A stretch of 64,000 nt of DNA from Thamnaconus septentrionalis (taxonomy: Eukaryota > Chordata > Actinopteri > Tetraodontiformes > Monacanthidae), in the NCBI GenBank assembly GCA_009823395.1, contig CM020514.1, positions 7,152,466-7,216,465 of the forward strand, written 5' to 3'. Each line of letters opens with the position of its first letter. Position 1 is the stretch's first letter. The notes beneath the pieces were generated by a model. The model saw only the letters and a list, made by a program, of their open reading frames with translations, made no database searches and was not told the origin of the DNA. A program made the translations under genes and the position numbers. Shown one piece after another: positions 42,201-50,600 of the stretch.

Positions 42201-45200
42201 CCTCACTTTCTTTATGTCTGAGCTCTTTAACTTGCTAATTCTGAAGGCAATGCCATAAATTACGGTAACCTCGTTAGACAGGGGGAGGTTGGCAAGCATT
42301 TCTGCAGCCCTTAAAGTCTACCCACGGCCCGTGGCAGCTGGTCGGAGAATATTCCCGATAAATCAAATTATGGAAATTCTCCTAAGTCGCACAACTGTGC
42401 TGGATATCACAAGACCCTCCTGGAAGAAGCCTCCATAATGATCAAAGAAGAGTCCTACCATCGTTTGAGTTTCAAGTCAGCCAGCGGGATGCTCCTCAAA
42501 GCCGCCCCGAGCAGCATGAAGAGTCCGGAGAGCAGGAGGGACGACCGCAGACCTGCAAGACCCAAAAGAATAAATGAATAAAGACAGGTGAAGGAAGATC
42601 AGAGGAACAAACGAGGACAGATGAGGAATGTTGGAGGTGAGAAGGGAAAAATAGTCAACTGCACGTTGAACCAACGGTCACGAAAATACAAAATAAAAGC
42701 ATTCTGCAGTGTTTGAAGTTACTACTGGCTCTAATATTCTTTGCATAAAGCCAAATGCAACTCAACCCCATTATAATGCCATTATAATTTAAAGTATATA
42801 GTTTGCTCCAATTCAGTGACACATATAGAAGATATTTGAGGCCTTTTTCCCGCTGAGCCGAAGAGAACGGCACCACACGACAAGGTTCCACGGGCCTCTC
42901 CAACGTTCAACATCTGACCGTCGGAAGAAAACAAGTCCAATAGAGGAAGATGTTTACCAAAAGACATGCAGCTGTGGGAATTAGCACTTTGTGATGTCAC
43001 AAGGGGAGCTAAAGCCCCTCCCAGGAGTCTTTTTTTCCTAAATATGATAAAGAAAAACAGCTCTGAGAATGCCAGACATTATAAGACATGATGTGGCTCG
43101 TTCAACCAACTTGTATAAATGCCTGTCAGCAACAACCGAAATGTGACCAGCACAGGACAAAGCCTCTTTCATTGTCGCTCTTGGTTTCATCCACATGATG
43201 TCCAAGAGTGGAAAGTCCAGCTGCTTCCCTCCTTCCTCTTGTCTCTTTCTCACTTTCCATCGCGATAAAGTGTCAAAGCAAGCTAGGAAAATACGAAACC
43301 GTTGATGTGACAGAACTAGTATATGTCTGAGGCTGACACATCGGAAAATTCTGAAAAATAAGAAGAAAATATCTGCTGAGCTACACTGGCTGGGTTTACA
43401 TGGAGCCCAATATTCCATAATACATTCGAGTTAGAAGCACAAACTGAATAATAAAAATGCTCCATATAAACAAATCAATCAGGATAAACAAAGCCTAAAC
43501 CGAATGGAATTTCATTGGCTTTCACAGGGGTAGAATATTCCTTTTCCTGATCAAAAGTAAAATTATTATTATTATATTTATCATATTTATCATGTAAGCG
43601 GTGAAACAGAAAGTTGTCCGACTGCATTCTTTATGCGCATGCTGTGTCGTGACGTAAATGCACAGTGACGCACTCTGGGGGCTTCCACAGAATTAGCTGT
43701 TTAATAGAACCTCACTGAGCTGAACATTAACACACACTACTTAGATGAAAGGAAAACAAGAAAAATAGTGAACTGAAAGCCGGCTGTATGCCTTCTTTGG
43801 TACTTCCAGCAGCAGTGCCTTGGTATCAAGCTGTTTCTTGCATAAAGGTGCAACAACAATTGCAACTACTGTGCTGATCAGACGATAAACGTTGATCTAT
43901 GATCAATTACGTGATGTTTTCATCAATCTGTACAGCTGTTGAACAGCTGTTCTGATTAAATGTAGTGGCACCAGTTCGGAGGGATCACGTCACATGTAAA
44001 TAGTCGACCGCAAATGTTCAATCAGAATGGAAAAAAACAAAGAAAGTTTGCATAGTAAACCTGGCTACTGATGTAAATACTTGTAACACAGGTGAGTCCT
44101 CAGGGACTGGGTCATCTGAGGCGTGTGAGGCCGTAGTGCAAGCTTAGCAGTGCTCCACTGATTCTGGCTCCCCTTCACAGGCGGCTAACAGTTTGAGTTC
44201 AGCCAGTTCACTCGGGCATTCATAAAACCCTCCACGGATCCGCTCCACCTCTGACTTATCATGCAGTTCTTTCCTCTTCCCGTGTCGTGACTTTACGCTG
44301 ATGGGTTTCGGCAGCAACTTCCTTTTCTTCTTTACGCCTGTATAAAAAAAGCCCTTCGCTCTGCACTTGAAAACCGGCCACTTAGGGGCTCTTTTCGAAA
44401 GACGAACTGGCGCTACAAAACATTAAACGCAAGACCAGGGAAAGCCAGCGACCAGCCTCGGCTGATCGAGGTGGCTGGTGGCTGTAAAGAGATTACAGTT
44501 GTGTAACCTCGCACTTAAAAGGGTGAATCAGCCCTCTTATCTGTGGCATCAGCAGACAATGTGAAAGTGCGACACGTCCTAAAAAAAGATATAGGCTAAT
44601 TGCTCCTGCGCTAAGGTGTAAGAGAAACTGCCCCCGATACTCTCCTGGATGGCAACTGCTGTGGTTGTTTTCCATCAGCCGCGTGCAGCGTCGGGGAGTT
44701 GGGGTCCCAGAGGGAAAGTCGAGCATTTGCTTCAACCCGTGCAGAGCAAGGGTGTGCGTGTGTGTGGGTGTGTGCGTGACAGAAAGAGAGAGGGAGGGAG
44801 GGATGTCACGGTGCTCACAATGCGGCTGAGCAAATAAAATAAAAATGTGCGAGAGCTGCATCTCAATGAGTGATTTAGAGGAAGTTGAGCAACTTCCATG
44901 CATATGAAAGGAGAACACACGGCTGGGTTCAATCCGCTTAATATGTGACCTCACGTAGGAAGTCACGGAAAGTTGGAGTCAGGATCACAAGACGAGTTGT
45001 GTAATTTCTTGGCAAGCCTGTGCGTGATGATGTGGGTTCATCACCAACATCGCCTCGTTGCTTTTTTTGTTGTTGTTGTTGTATGTGTGTGATGCCGTTG
45101 ACGTTGCTCTGGCTGTTTTGTCCGGCCAAGTAGAGTGAGAGAGTGGGTCAGGTGACGCAGAGGAACTGGTTTGGCGAGAGGCGCCGACTACACAGCGCAG

Positions 45201-46544
45201 CTTAGGGTCGAGAACCCTTCAGCTGGAGAAGGCACTTTGGGGAAAACCTTGTGTTGTTTTTAGTCCGGGGAGTGTTGCTCTTTCGGAGGAGAGAAGCCTT
45301 AAGAGTCATCCTGAGTGAGCACATAATCACTTGAATGGGTTCAACCTTAACTGCAAAATTGCGAACGGAGAAAGGCCATCGCGGAAAAGGGTGGCATTGA
45401 AGGAAAAAAATCACTGAAACCATCTGTGTGGATGCTCCACAGTAAATATCAACAATACATCTGTCATTTCATGTTGCACCAAAAAGGATGGCAAAGCATA
45501 GGAACACCTGCTTGAAACATTTCACAGTGAAATAAGAGACAGATGAGATCAGGATTCCAAACAGCACAGTAGGGATGCAAATTATCGATTAATGCATTAA
45601 TCATTAGTTAACTGACTTCAACGATCGGTTAACGATTAATTGACAAGCGTTAAGTTCCTGAGAACCTAAATTTCACAATAAAAAATGTTTAAGGAACACA
45701 TTATTTAACCATTGAATAATGTTGAGGGTCCGGAACAGTAAAAACACCCTAAACGTTTATCCTCTGACTTTAAGTTGACTTCTAATGGGTTACATTTCAA
45801 CTTTTTCTTTTAAAAAAAGTTGCTTAAAAGTAACTTGTTCTAGATATGTAATGAATTGCTCGTTCCTGCCTGTTATAATGATATTAACTACCCGTGTAAA
45901 AAATGTTCAATTCATTGCGATTCATTTAATTTCATTTAATCTATTAAATTCTTAATCGACAATTAATGGCTAATTGATTAATTAAGGTTCTTATTATTAC
46001 ATCGTCAAAAAGAATTGAGTACATGTGATTGTATAGATTTTTTTTCTATGTGTTGTTATGATAATGGACATTTTTATATTTTGTCGAGTTTCATCTCACT
46101 TTGTAAGCACTTTGGAAACCTTGTCTTTGTTAAACAGGGCTATACAAACAATATCCATTGTGTTGGACATCATCTTCGTGGTTGACCGGGGGTGAAAACG
46201 ACGAGACAAACACCACAGACGAACATGGGACACAGTGTACCAAACTCACCCTTTTTGTCCATCAGCCACATGAACAGCAGCCAGGGAATGAAGCCAATCG
46301 GGCCCCACAGCACCAACACGGCAATATCAGACTTGGAGAAACCAAACGCTCGAACGGCCGAGTTCTGAATGGGACCCCAGAAGTTCCACACCATTCCCTG
46401 CATGAACCCCAGCAGGGAAAACAAGCAAAGAACCAGCCATCTTCTCCGGTACACTCGGCTGTTGACTGGCTGGTCGTTGGTTGTCGGACGAGTTGGCGTT
46501 AGAAGAGGCTCCCTTTCGGCTTCGGTGCTCGGACCGGCACCCAT
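4544..46544 (-). CDS. slc49a4: SLC49A4 (DIRC2) lysosomal MFS transporter, 9 coding exons, with an apparent 1-nt frameshift in exon 4
   Basis: Major facilitator superfamily member of the SLC49 family. The human protein is a lysosomal membrane protein reported to export pyridoxine with protons. Coding exons run 46544-46250, 42552-42459, 34100-33817, 33374-33246, 26498-26390, 22474-22407, 16240-16113, 12710-12528 and 4659-4544, all with GT-AG borders. Family landmarks seen are the N-terminal acidic dileucine EREPLL (Leu14-Leu15, a lysosomal sorting signal type), WGPIQNSA after TM1, [54 protein letters not shown] and the C-terminal [12 protein letters not shown]. The product would be about 468 residues (human 478, from memory) with about 12 membrane helices. 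Exon 4 is one base short, so the sequence as given shifts frame after about residue 252 and stops after about 266 residues. The start is ATG 46544 in a good Kozak context; the in-frame TTG codon 54 nt upstream is not a start. It is divergent from hspbap1. Identity is very secure; integrity is uncertain. Confidence 0.95.
5938..6230. mobile_element. Harbinger-like MITE, copy 1
   Basis: The ends are GGCTGTGTTCAAACTGCAGG and GGCAGTCGGAACGTGGCC, an inverted repeat. They are flanked by TAA on both sides (5935-5937, 6231-6233), as expected for PIF/Harbinger insertion. Internally it shares GGGCTGACTGTCCACACTG and AAAATCGGATTTTGGC with the copy at 13878-14161. Confidence 0.75.
11560..11591. repeat. 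(GGA)n microsatellite
   Basis: Ten near-perfect GGA triplets, followed 45 bp later by a long TTC/CTT tract on the same strand (11632-11725). The two tracts are complementary purine and pyrimidine runs. Confidence 0.9.
11632..11725. repeat. TTC/CTT-rich microsatellite region
   Basis: Interrupted polypyrimidine tract of TTC and CTT triplets in intron 8 of slc49a4. Confidence 0.85.
12528..12710 (-). CDS. slc49a4: slc49a4 exon 8
   Basis: 183 nt. It encodes [20 protein letters not shown], then [20 protein letters not shown] and [12 protein letters not shown], almost identical to human. The acceptor is TTGCAG and the donor is GTGAGT. Confidence 0.96.
13197..13234. repeat. (TG)19 microsatellite
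   Basis: Uninterrupted TG dinucleotides in intron 7 of slc49a4. Confidence 0.95.
13878..14161. mobile_element. Harbinger-like MITE, copy 2
   Basis: It lies in intron 7 of slc49a4. The ends GGCTGCGTTCAGACTGCAGG and GGCAGTCTGAACGTGGCC form a good inverted repeat. TAA flanks both ends (13875-13877, 14162-14164). It is the same family as 5938-6230 and in the same orientation. Confidence 0.8.
15750..16070. mobile_element. probable hAT-like MITE relic
   Basis: The left part reads AACTATGGCCTGGGGGCCAT; the right end reads AAAGTTTGCCCAGCCCTGG. The outer flanks share CTAATG (before the left end and after the right end), close to an 8-bp duplication. The interior is A/T-rich with no coding potential. 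Confidence 0.45.
16113..16240 (-). CDS. slc49a4: slc49a4 exon 7
   Basis: 128 nt. It encodes [20 protein letters not shown] then [19 protein letters not shown], matching human [13 protein letters not shown] and [16 protein letters not shown]. The acceptor is CCCAAG and the donor is GTCAGT. Confidence 0.95.
16739..16901. repeat. imperfect inverted repeat (about 36-bp arms, about 90-nt loop)
   Basis: The arm 16739-16774 (TATATCGTTAGCCTACTAGC and onward to GCCTAAGTCA) is complementary to 16865-16901 (TGACTTAGGC onward to GGCTAACGATATAC) with few mismatches. A transcript from either strand could fold here. It may be a short MITE whose ends I could not define. Confidence 0.75.
17910..17933. repeat. 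(CTG)8 trinucleotide repeat
   Basis: Eight perfect CTG units in intron 6 of slc49a4; CAG on the transcribed minus strand. Confidence 0.95.
20307..20732 (+). mobile_element. solo LTR of an LTR retrotransposon (probably Gypsy-like), 426 bp
   Basis: It starts TGTGACGGCC and ends AGTCGTGACA (TG...CA). CTCT, or ACTCT if the last A is shared, flanks both sides (20303-20306, 20733-20736). Inside, in order, are a TATA-like CCTATAAAGCC near 20438 and AATAAA near 20656. This is the promoter-then-poly(A) layout of an LTR. No internal gag/pol or second LTR is adjacent, so it is a recombined solo copy. The family assignment is an inference. Confidence 0.8.
22407..22474 (-). CDS. slc49a4: slc49a4 exon 6
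   Basis: 68 nt. It encodes [14 protein letters not shown] and CIFGVALA, matching the human [13 protein letters not shown] segment. The acceptor is TGCACAG and the donor is GTGAGT. Confidence 0.95.
22475..26389 (-). other. slc49a4: slc49a4 intron 5
   Basis: 3.9 kb. It contains TG/CA tracts (22681-22702, 24197-24222, 25597-25620, and 26359-26374 beside exon 5), GC-rich stretches around 24280-24420 and 25130-25440, and A/T runs. No exon is recognised. Confidence 0.6.
26390..26498 (-). CDS. slc49a4: slc49a4 exon 5
   Basis: 109 nt, phases 1 and 0. It encodes [20 protein letters not shown] then [16 protein letters not shown], close to human RFLMIALAYAIP and GVLDLILTPAHVSQ. The acceptor is CACGCAG and the donor is GTAGGC. 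It continues in the family frame, not in the shifted frame of exon 4. Confidence 0.95.
30413..31767. mobile_element. hAT-like inverted-repeat structure around a GC-rich insert
   Basis: The outer ends CAAAGGTGGGAAGTAACC and GTTAATTCCCACCTCTG are inverted repeats. A second inverted pair lies inside. Near 30583-30622 the sequence runs ACACAAGTATCAGTACTTTT then TACAGAATATGA. Near 31124-31165 the complement of that stretch occurs. Between these inner arms is about 490 bp of GC-richer sequence with no AGTACTT words. I found no clean target duplication. Confidence 0.6.
32187..32216. repeat. (CTG)10 trinucleotide repeat
   Basis: Ten perfect CTG units in intron 4 of slc49a4; CAG on the transcribed strand. 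Confidence 0.95.
32275..32600 (-). mobile_element. tRNA-derived SINE-like element
   Basis: The minus strand contains GGCGGTTCAAATCCCGC, a good RNA polymerase III B box. It then reads TGTCCTTGGGCAAGACGCTT and the fish-typical tail AATGTAAAGTGCTTTGAGTG with CTATATAAATGCAAT, followed by A/T-rich ATT repeats. The same tail occurs on the plus strand at 53940-54000. Confidence 0.65.
33200..33236. repeat. (TG)n microsatellite beside slc49a4 exon 4
   Basis: About 15 TG units followed by CGCGTG, ending 10 bp from the donor end of the frameshifted exon 4. The repeat could have complicated assembly here. Confidence 0.9.
33246..33374 (-). CDS. slc49a4: slc49a4 exon 4, carrying a 1-nt deletion relative to the family frame
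   Basis: 129 nt between a good acceptor (CTGCAG) and a donor (GTATAA). The first 27 codons ([10 protein letters not shown]..., [13 protein letters not shown]) match human SLC49A4. The next match ([15 protein letters not shown]) lies in the neighbouring frame. Phase 2 at both ends with 42 codons requires 130 nt. The break falls at GCCGCGCCAGCC on the minus strand, about 33291-33296. Read as given, 14 unrelated residues follow and then TGA at 33249-33247. Confidence 0.9.
33375..33816 (-). other. slc49a4: slc49a4 intron 3
   Basis: 442 bp, the shortest intron of the gene. Nothing recognisable besides A/T runs near 33505-33535. Confidence 0.7.
33817..34100 (-). CDS. slc49a4: slc49a4 exon 3 (HGGQ...RATATA core)
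   Basis: 284 nt encoding [20 protein letters not shown] through LVMYA. It includes the strongly conserved [14 protein letters not shown] and GPLAVPAPN segments. The acceptor is CTGCAG and the donor is GTATGA. An Ala/Pro-rich luminal loop after APN is about six residues longer than human. Confidence 0.95.
35760..35950. repeat. relic of the GTGACATCAC palindrome repeat family
   Basis: It shares TTTAGCCCACTGTTTACAGC, AAAACTGATGCC and TTTTGTGACATCACAAAGGG with the copies at 36842-37346. Confidence 0.65.
36842..37346. repeat. direct duplication of a palindrome-bearing repeat unit (2 x about 194 bp, 311-bp period)
   Basis: 36842-37035 and 37153-37346 are about 90% alike by eye. Both start GTAAAGCTGTCAGTT, share CACAGCCTGGAGTTTCAGCT or near forms and CTTTCACATGTGTGGAAGG, and end CCTTTGTGACATCACAAAG. 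The family recurs across the window. Confidence 0.8.
40050..40430 (-). mobile_element. 3' fragment of a LINE (L2/Rex-like)
   Basis: On the minus strand a degraded frame reads [12 protein letters not shown], stop, [20 protein letters not shown] then SITNKTSEI. This resembles the C-terminal end of fish LINE reverse transcriptases. It is followed by a short tail with GGGGGACAATAAAATCTAAT and repeated AATCTAAT-like units. Family placement is tentative. Confidence 0.5.
40664..40890 (+). mobile_element. degenerate tRNA-derived SINE
   Basis: It contains CTGGCGCAGTGGTAATCGCT (A-box region) and GCAGGTTTGATTCAC (B-box-like). It then has the common teleost SINE body: TCTCCGGGTACTCAGGCTAC, GAATGTGAGTGCGACAGGTT and GGCCCTGCGATAAACTGACC. 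Confidence 0.7.
42459..42552 (-). CDS. slc49a4: slc49a4 exon 2
   Basis: 94 nt, phases 2 and 2. It encodes [20 protein letters not shown] then [10 protein letters not shown], matching the human stretch that ends in IPISDLILKR. The acceptor is TTGCAG and the donor is GTAGGA. The codon spanning exons 2 and 3 reads Trp (TG+G) where human has Arg. Confidence 0.93.
42553..46249 (-). other. slc49a4: slc49a4 intron 1
   Basis: 3.7 kb. It contains a palindrome-family relic (about 42890-43010), (TG)n near 44752-44778, a GTT-rich tract near 45069-45081 and the MITE copy 45572-45990. No exon is recognised. Confidence 0.6.
45572..45990 (+). mobile_element. MITE (TAGGGATGCAA family), copy 1
   Basis: It starts TAGGGATGCAAATTATCGAT and shares AAAAGTAACTTGTT, CCCGTGTAAAAAATGTTCAA, TTCATTGCGA and TTCTTAATCGACAATTAAT with the opposite-strand copy at 60487-60779. 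The far end was not defined precisely. Confidence 0.65.
46250..46544 (-). CDS. slc49a4: slc49a4 exon 1 (start codon, TM1-TM2)
   Basis: 295 nt: 98 codons plus one base. ATG at 46544-46542 follows GCTGCC and precedes G. It encodes [15 protein letters not shown], with the dileucine at residues 14-15 as in human, then VYRRRWLVL and the first helix, WGPIQNSA and LWGPIGF. The donor GTGAGT lies immediately below 46250. Confidence 0.95.
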
Positions 46545-47494
46545 GGCAGCGGTCTTTAGGTCCGTTCGGTTCGAACTGTGCTTCTTGCGGTTGGGCAACG
46601 GCTGGAAATCGACGTGGTGCCCGAACTTGAGTCGAGCTCAAAACAAAAACAGCCGATGGCTTGTGTTGCTGTAATGGAACGTGCTTGCGCATGCCCGGGC
46701 GGAAATGGCGTCATTGGAAACTGCGGTCGTTGGACCGCCATTTTGGCCCGCCTCGCCCTTTCCCATTAGCGAGCTCTTGGCGCGGCCGCGGAGCCAAAAT
46801 GGAGCAGATTCCCGGTACTGGAAAGACGTTTGAAATATATGCGGAAAACGAATACAGTCATGTGAGGTTTGTTTACTTCCGCACGTACCCCCTTTGCACG
46901 TGTTACTCGAACGGTGGGCATCCTGTTCCTGTGTGTTTCTCCCGAAAGACCCGTCTCGTTTCCCGAAAGCGGGCCTAAATGCGAATCATCGATCTGCCTT
47001 GAGCTCACGTTACCGAAGTCAAGATTATTCCGGACGATCCACCGGCGTCCCTAACCGAGTTCACCCCCGTATTGGTAACAAGAGAACGGCTTGTCGGGAT
47101 ACATTGATTTCACTAGGAAGTGTACATTAAACTGACTTCAAAGATGCTTAAAACCTTTTTTTCATGCAATAGTCATGGTAAATAATGTTGTGCGAGATGT
47201 TAGTTGGAAAACATGTTTCCACAATTCAAAGTAATTGAATACTTTAATTGAGAGGCATTTATTAATACATTTATCACCTGGTTTAATGTCTGGTGCAATT
47301 TATGTGATCATAGTACCTCTTGTGTGACATTTCTGCGTAAAAGTAACACCACTAACAGTGGACAATGAAAATCAAAATCGCTGACAAAATAAGAGAAATA
47401 CCTATAGACTTATGCATTTTGTTGTATAAATAGATCAAATCAAAACATTAAATCTGTCTAAAACGGTCGTTGCCTACGTTGCAGCCCAGGGACG
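46545..47494. promoter_or_regulatory. bidirectional promoter region between slc49a4 and hspbap1
   Basis: 950 bp separate the two start codons. The section 46686-46805 is CpG-rich and lacks a clear TATA box. It contains an NRF1-like TGCGCATGCC (46687-46696), an ETS-like GCGGAAAT just after it and an inverted CCAAT box ATTGG (46713-46717). Two YY1-like motifs are also present: CCGCCATTTTGG (46735-46746) and GCCAAAATGGAG (46793-46804). Such TATA-less motif sets are common in housekeeping divergent promoters. The role is inferred from position and motifs. Confidence 0.7.
46799..46866 (+). other. hspbap1: possible upstream 5' exon of hspbap1
   Basis: A short open frame (MEQIPGTGKTFEIYAENEY...) starts right after the promoter motifs and reaches a donor-like CAT|GTGAGG (46861/46862) or GAG|GTTTGT (46866/46867). 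An acceptor-like ACGTTGCAG ends at 47484, ten bases before the hspbap1 ATG. The second donor would keep the frame open into hspbap1; the first would make this untranslated. No direct evidence. Confidence 0.25.
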
Positions 47495-47693
47495 ATGGCC
47501 ACTGACCACTCAAGCAGCAAACCGTTCAGTCCAGATGAGATCCAGAAGATCCTGCATCACCTGCAGCAACCGGCCGTCTTCACCGGCATGACCGCTAACT
47601 GGCCTGCCCTCCAGTGGACCGCAGAGCACCTCCGTGGCTGCCTCGGACACAAACCCATCCGGTTCAGGCTCGGCAGGAAAGAGGAGAGAAACG
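47495..47693 (+). CDS. hspbap1: hspbap1 exon 1
   Basis: 199 nt: 66 codons plus one base. ATG follows GGGACG and precedes GCC. It encodes MATDHSSSKPFSPDEIQKIL then LQQPAVFTGMTANWPALQW and IRFRLG, matching human LQQPAIF and IRFRMG. The donor is GTGAGA. An acceptor-like CAG ends ten bases upstream of the ATG. Confidence 0.93.
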
Positions 47694-50600
47694 GTGAGAA
47701 CCAAACACCGATTTCCAGAGGATGGTGCGAAATCATCCAGTTGCAATATACACTCTTTAGTGTGCAATCTGCTCTCTTTTTATGGTTTTTAATTGATTGC
47801 AACAGTGCGCAGACCCCATCTGTCAGTGTTCTTCCCCCTCATCTCGTGTTTACAAAACATAATAATTGGCTGCATTGTTTCCAAGTTCACACCGCGACAC
47901 GATGATTTACAGGTCGGGCCGCAGTCATCAGAACGTAGTGAAGGCTGCGGAAGGGGGCGGCTGCGTAATCACCCCTTTGTAAATGTTACTCAGGTGAAGG
48001 GCGACGACAATGGGAGGGAGGAAGAAAAACCAAATGGGTTTTCTGTCATGGAGCATCTGGAATGTTTTTCCCGCCATGTGGCCCTGACTCGGCTCCGGTA
48101 ATCACTCCTCCTGCGATGAGTAACGAGAGCGTGTCTTCCGATGAAAGCCACTTAATTAGTTTTCTAAATCATGCTTTTCAGCTGTTACATTTGACAGGGA
48201 GCCATTGCACGCAGTGGATTATAAACGATGTCACTCAGCAACACACACACACACACACTTTGTTTATGGCGACGAAAGCGTGCGCGACACCTCAGCTGAT
48301 TTATTTTTCACATAAAAAGCGAGAGAAATAAAATTTCACGCTCGCGTAGAGGTGCATTCGGCACATCATTTGAATATTTTTCTACCTTATTGCAGTCTTG
48401 CAGCGATCGCTCTCTTGTCTGCGGCCCCTTGTTCTCTCGCAGGGCCTCTGTTCGAGACCCGCTGTGCCTACGTGGAGGCCACGCTGGAGCAGTTCCTCAG
48501 CTGGACGCGGGACGACGCTGCTGCAGACGTGGGCCCCTTCTGCAAATACTCCACATCAGAGTACTGGGCCTATGCCGACTACAAATACATTGCCATGTTA
48601 TTTCAAGATCTGCCTTCCATGTTTGAGGTAATCCCCCCCCCCCACGATTTCAATTTAAATGTTTGTCACCTGTTTTCCTTCAAAGTGTTGATCGAAAATT
48701 CAGCAGGCATATTATGTGCATTTTGTTGAACTTTTTTTGTTGAAAGGTTTTTAACAAAACAATCTATATGCATTCCCGAATTTTTTATAATAAATGAATG
48801 TATTTTCTGTTTAATGTTTCTCTTCCTGTCCTCTGCACCCCTCAATACCTCCCTTTCTCCTTATTCTATTTCCCTATTCTTTTGGTAAGAGTGGCTTATT
48901 TTAATTTCCATACATAATGTAAAATAAATTATATATGAAAGGAATCTGTTGGCATGAGATGATAAAGTCTCGGCAGCTGGATAAAGTCCCTATAAATAAA
49001 TAAATTGTATTTTTATTTGCTTATAATGAGCATCTCTATTTGCATAACAAAGTAGGTCCACTGATGAGGTAGCCAAAATGAAAACACAGGTATTTCATGT
49101 TGCCCACAACAGGAAATACAGGTTGGTGATTTTTCCCCTCACTCACATCTGGCGTCAGAACAATGTCAGATCAATTGGGACAGATGAAAATGGATTAACG
49201 TGGACAATTCATGAATTAGCATGAATGAATTTGTCCATCAGGTCATTCTATTGGCTTAGCTGTTAGTTGATGCACTTTTGGCTCTATCGGCTGTTTGAAG
49301 AAAAAAAAAGACCCAAAAAAGCAAATCCCACCAAAATTATATCTAGTCTTAATACTTAAATGCATTATATTCTGTCAATCACCTGCCGTTTTTGGCATTT
49401 TCAATTAACGTGTTAATGGTTTGCTCATTTTGACAGCGTATTAGCTGCCTTTCTTGTCATCTGGAACACACAAAGGGCACCGTCCATCCTCCTGACAGGT
49501 GTTTATTTCCTTTATTTATCTCAGCGACACATGCATCCACATGCAATTATTCCCTGCTGACTTTCATACTTTTGAGGCAGACGGACGGACGGACGGGCCT
49601 TTCACAGGATAAATGGCACGGCAAAAAGCGGGGCCGCCTTAAGACAAGATTGACCAGTCTGTCATTTACAGTCGCCCGAATGCACGATAATGACTTCATT
49701 ATTCAGAGTGCCGGAAGGATTGCCGCACCTTTTGTAGTCTGACAGGACATGATTGACTGGGCTCTTTTCCCTGGAAGGTGACAAATACTGTCGCCGCGCA
49801 CACAAATTTCCAGCGGGCCAACTTTAATAGGTCCTGTCGGAGCAGCTGATGAGATGGGCTGACATCTGTGAGCTGTGGCATTTGCCGAACTGTGTGTCTC
49901 GTACCCCCGGCGTCACATCATTGCCTCAGAAAGAGACATAAATTGTGACTCGTAATTAGAAAAATCTCACTCACGGAGCAACAGTTTGGATTGATAATGG
50001 TGCTTTGTGTTTGCAGGATGTGAAGTGGTGTGACTTTGGTTTTGAGGGACGTAATGGGAAAGAGAGCACCCTATGGATCGGGACAGAAGGGGCCAACACG
50101 CCGTGCCACCAGGACTCCTACGGGTACAACCTGGTACTGCAGGTGCAGGGACGGTGAGACAGAACGTCTAATCCGATGGTACTGACAAGAATGAACAATT
50201 CTAGTCCAATTCCAAGTAGTTAAATACCACTTGAACGTTTGAAAATCTCTATGTCTGTATTCTGTAAATATACTTCGCAAAAATGACAAACGCCTGTCCT
50301 TCAGTTTTTTGTTTGCTTTTGCTTGCTCCACCTGTCAGGAAGAGAAAACAATTAAGATAGAATGTTTTTTTTCAAGTTTCCAATTTGAGAATAAAGTTGA
50401 AATTTTGAGATTAAAGTCGAAATTTCGACAATAAAATGGGAATTTGCAATTCATTTCAATGTGAAGTAAGTCAAAATGTCGAGAATAAAGTCCAAAGGCT
50501 CTGCGCGCAAGTCTAGTGGAGTACTTCCGTTTTCATCAGTTTCCTGATTACTCTGGGTGAACCTTGGATACACCTGTTTCCAGCAGTTTACTTTTAATTT

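Larger units (their letters stand above)
34101..42458 (-). other. slc49a4: slc49a4 intron 2
   Basis: 8.4 kb without a recognised exon. It contains palindrome-family repeats at about 35760-35950, 36842-37346 and 39880-39990, a LINE fragment (40050-40430) and a tRNA-derived SINE (40664-40890). The 205-codon minus-strand frame at 37980-38597 resembles nothing known to me. Confidence 0.6.

Noticed and set aside
43388..44060. Further MITE with TTTACATGGAG and TTTACATGTGACG-like ends
   Set aside because: The phrase GGGTTTACATGGAGC and a complementary CACATGTAAA near 43990 hint at a known fish repeat, but I could not define ends or a target duplication.
46545..46598. N-terminal extension of slc49a4 ([10 protein letters not shown]...)
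   Set aside because: The upstream in-frame codon is TTG, not ATG. The ATG at 46544 has a good context and places the dileucine at residues 14-15 as in human.
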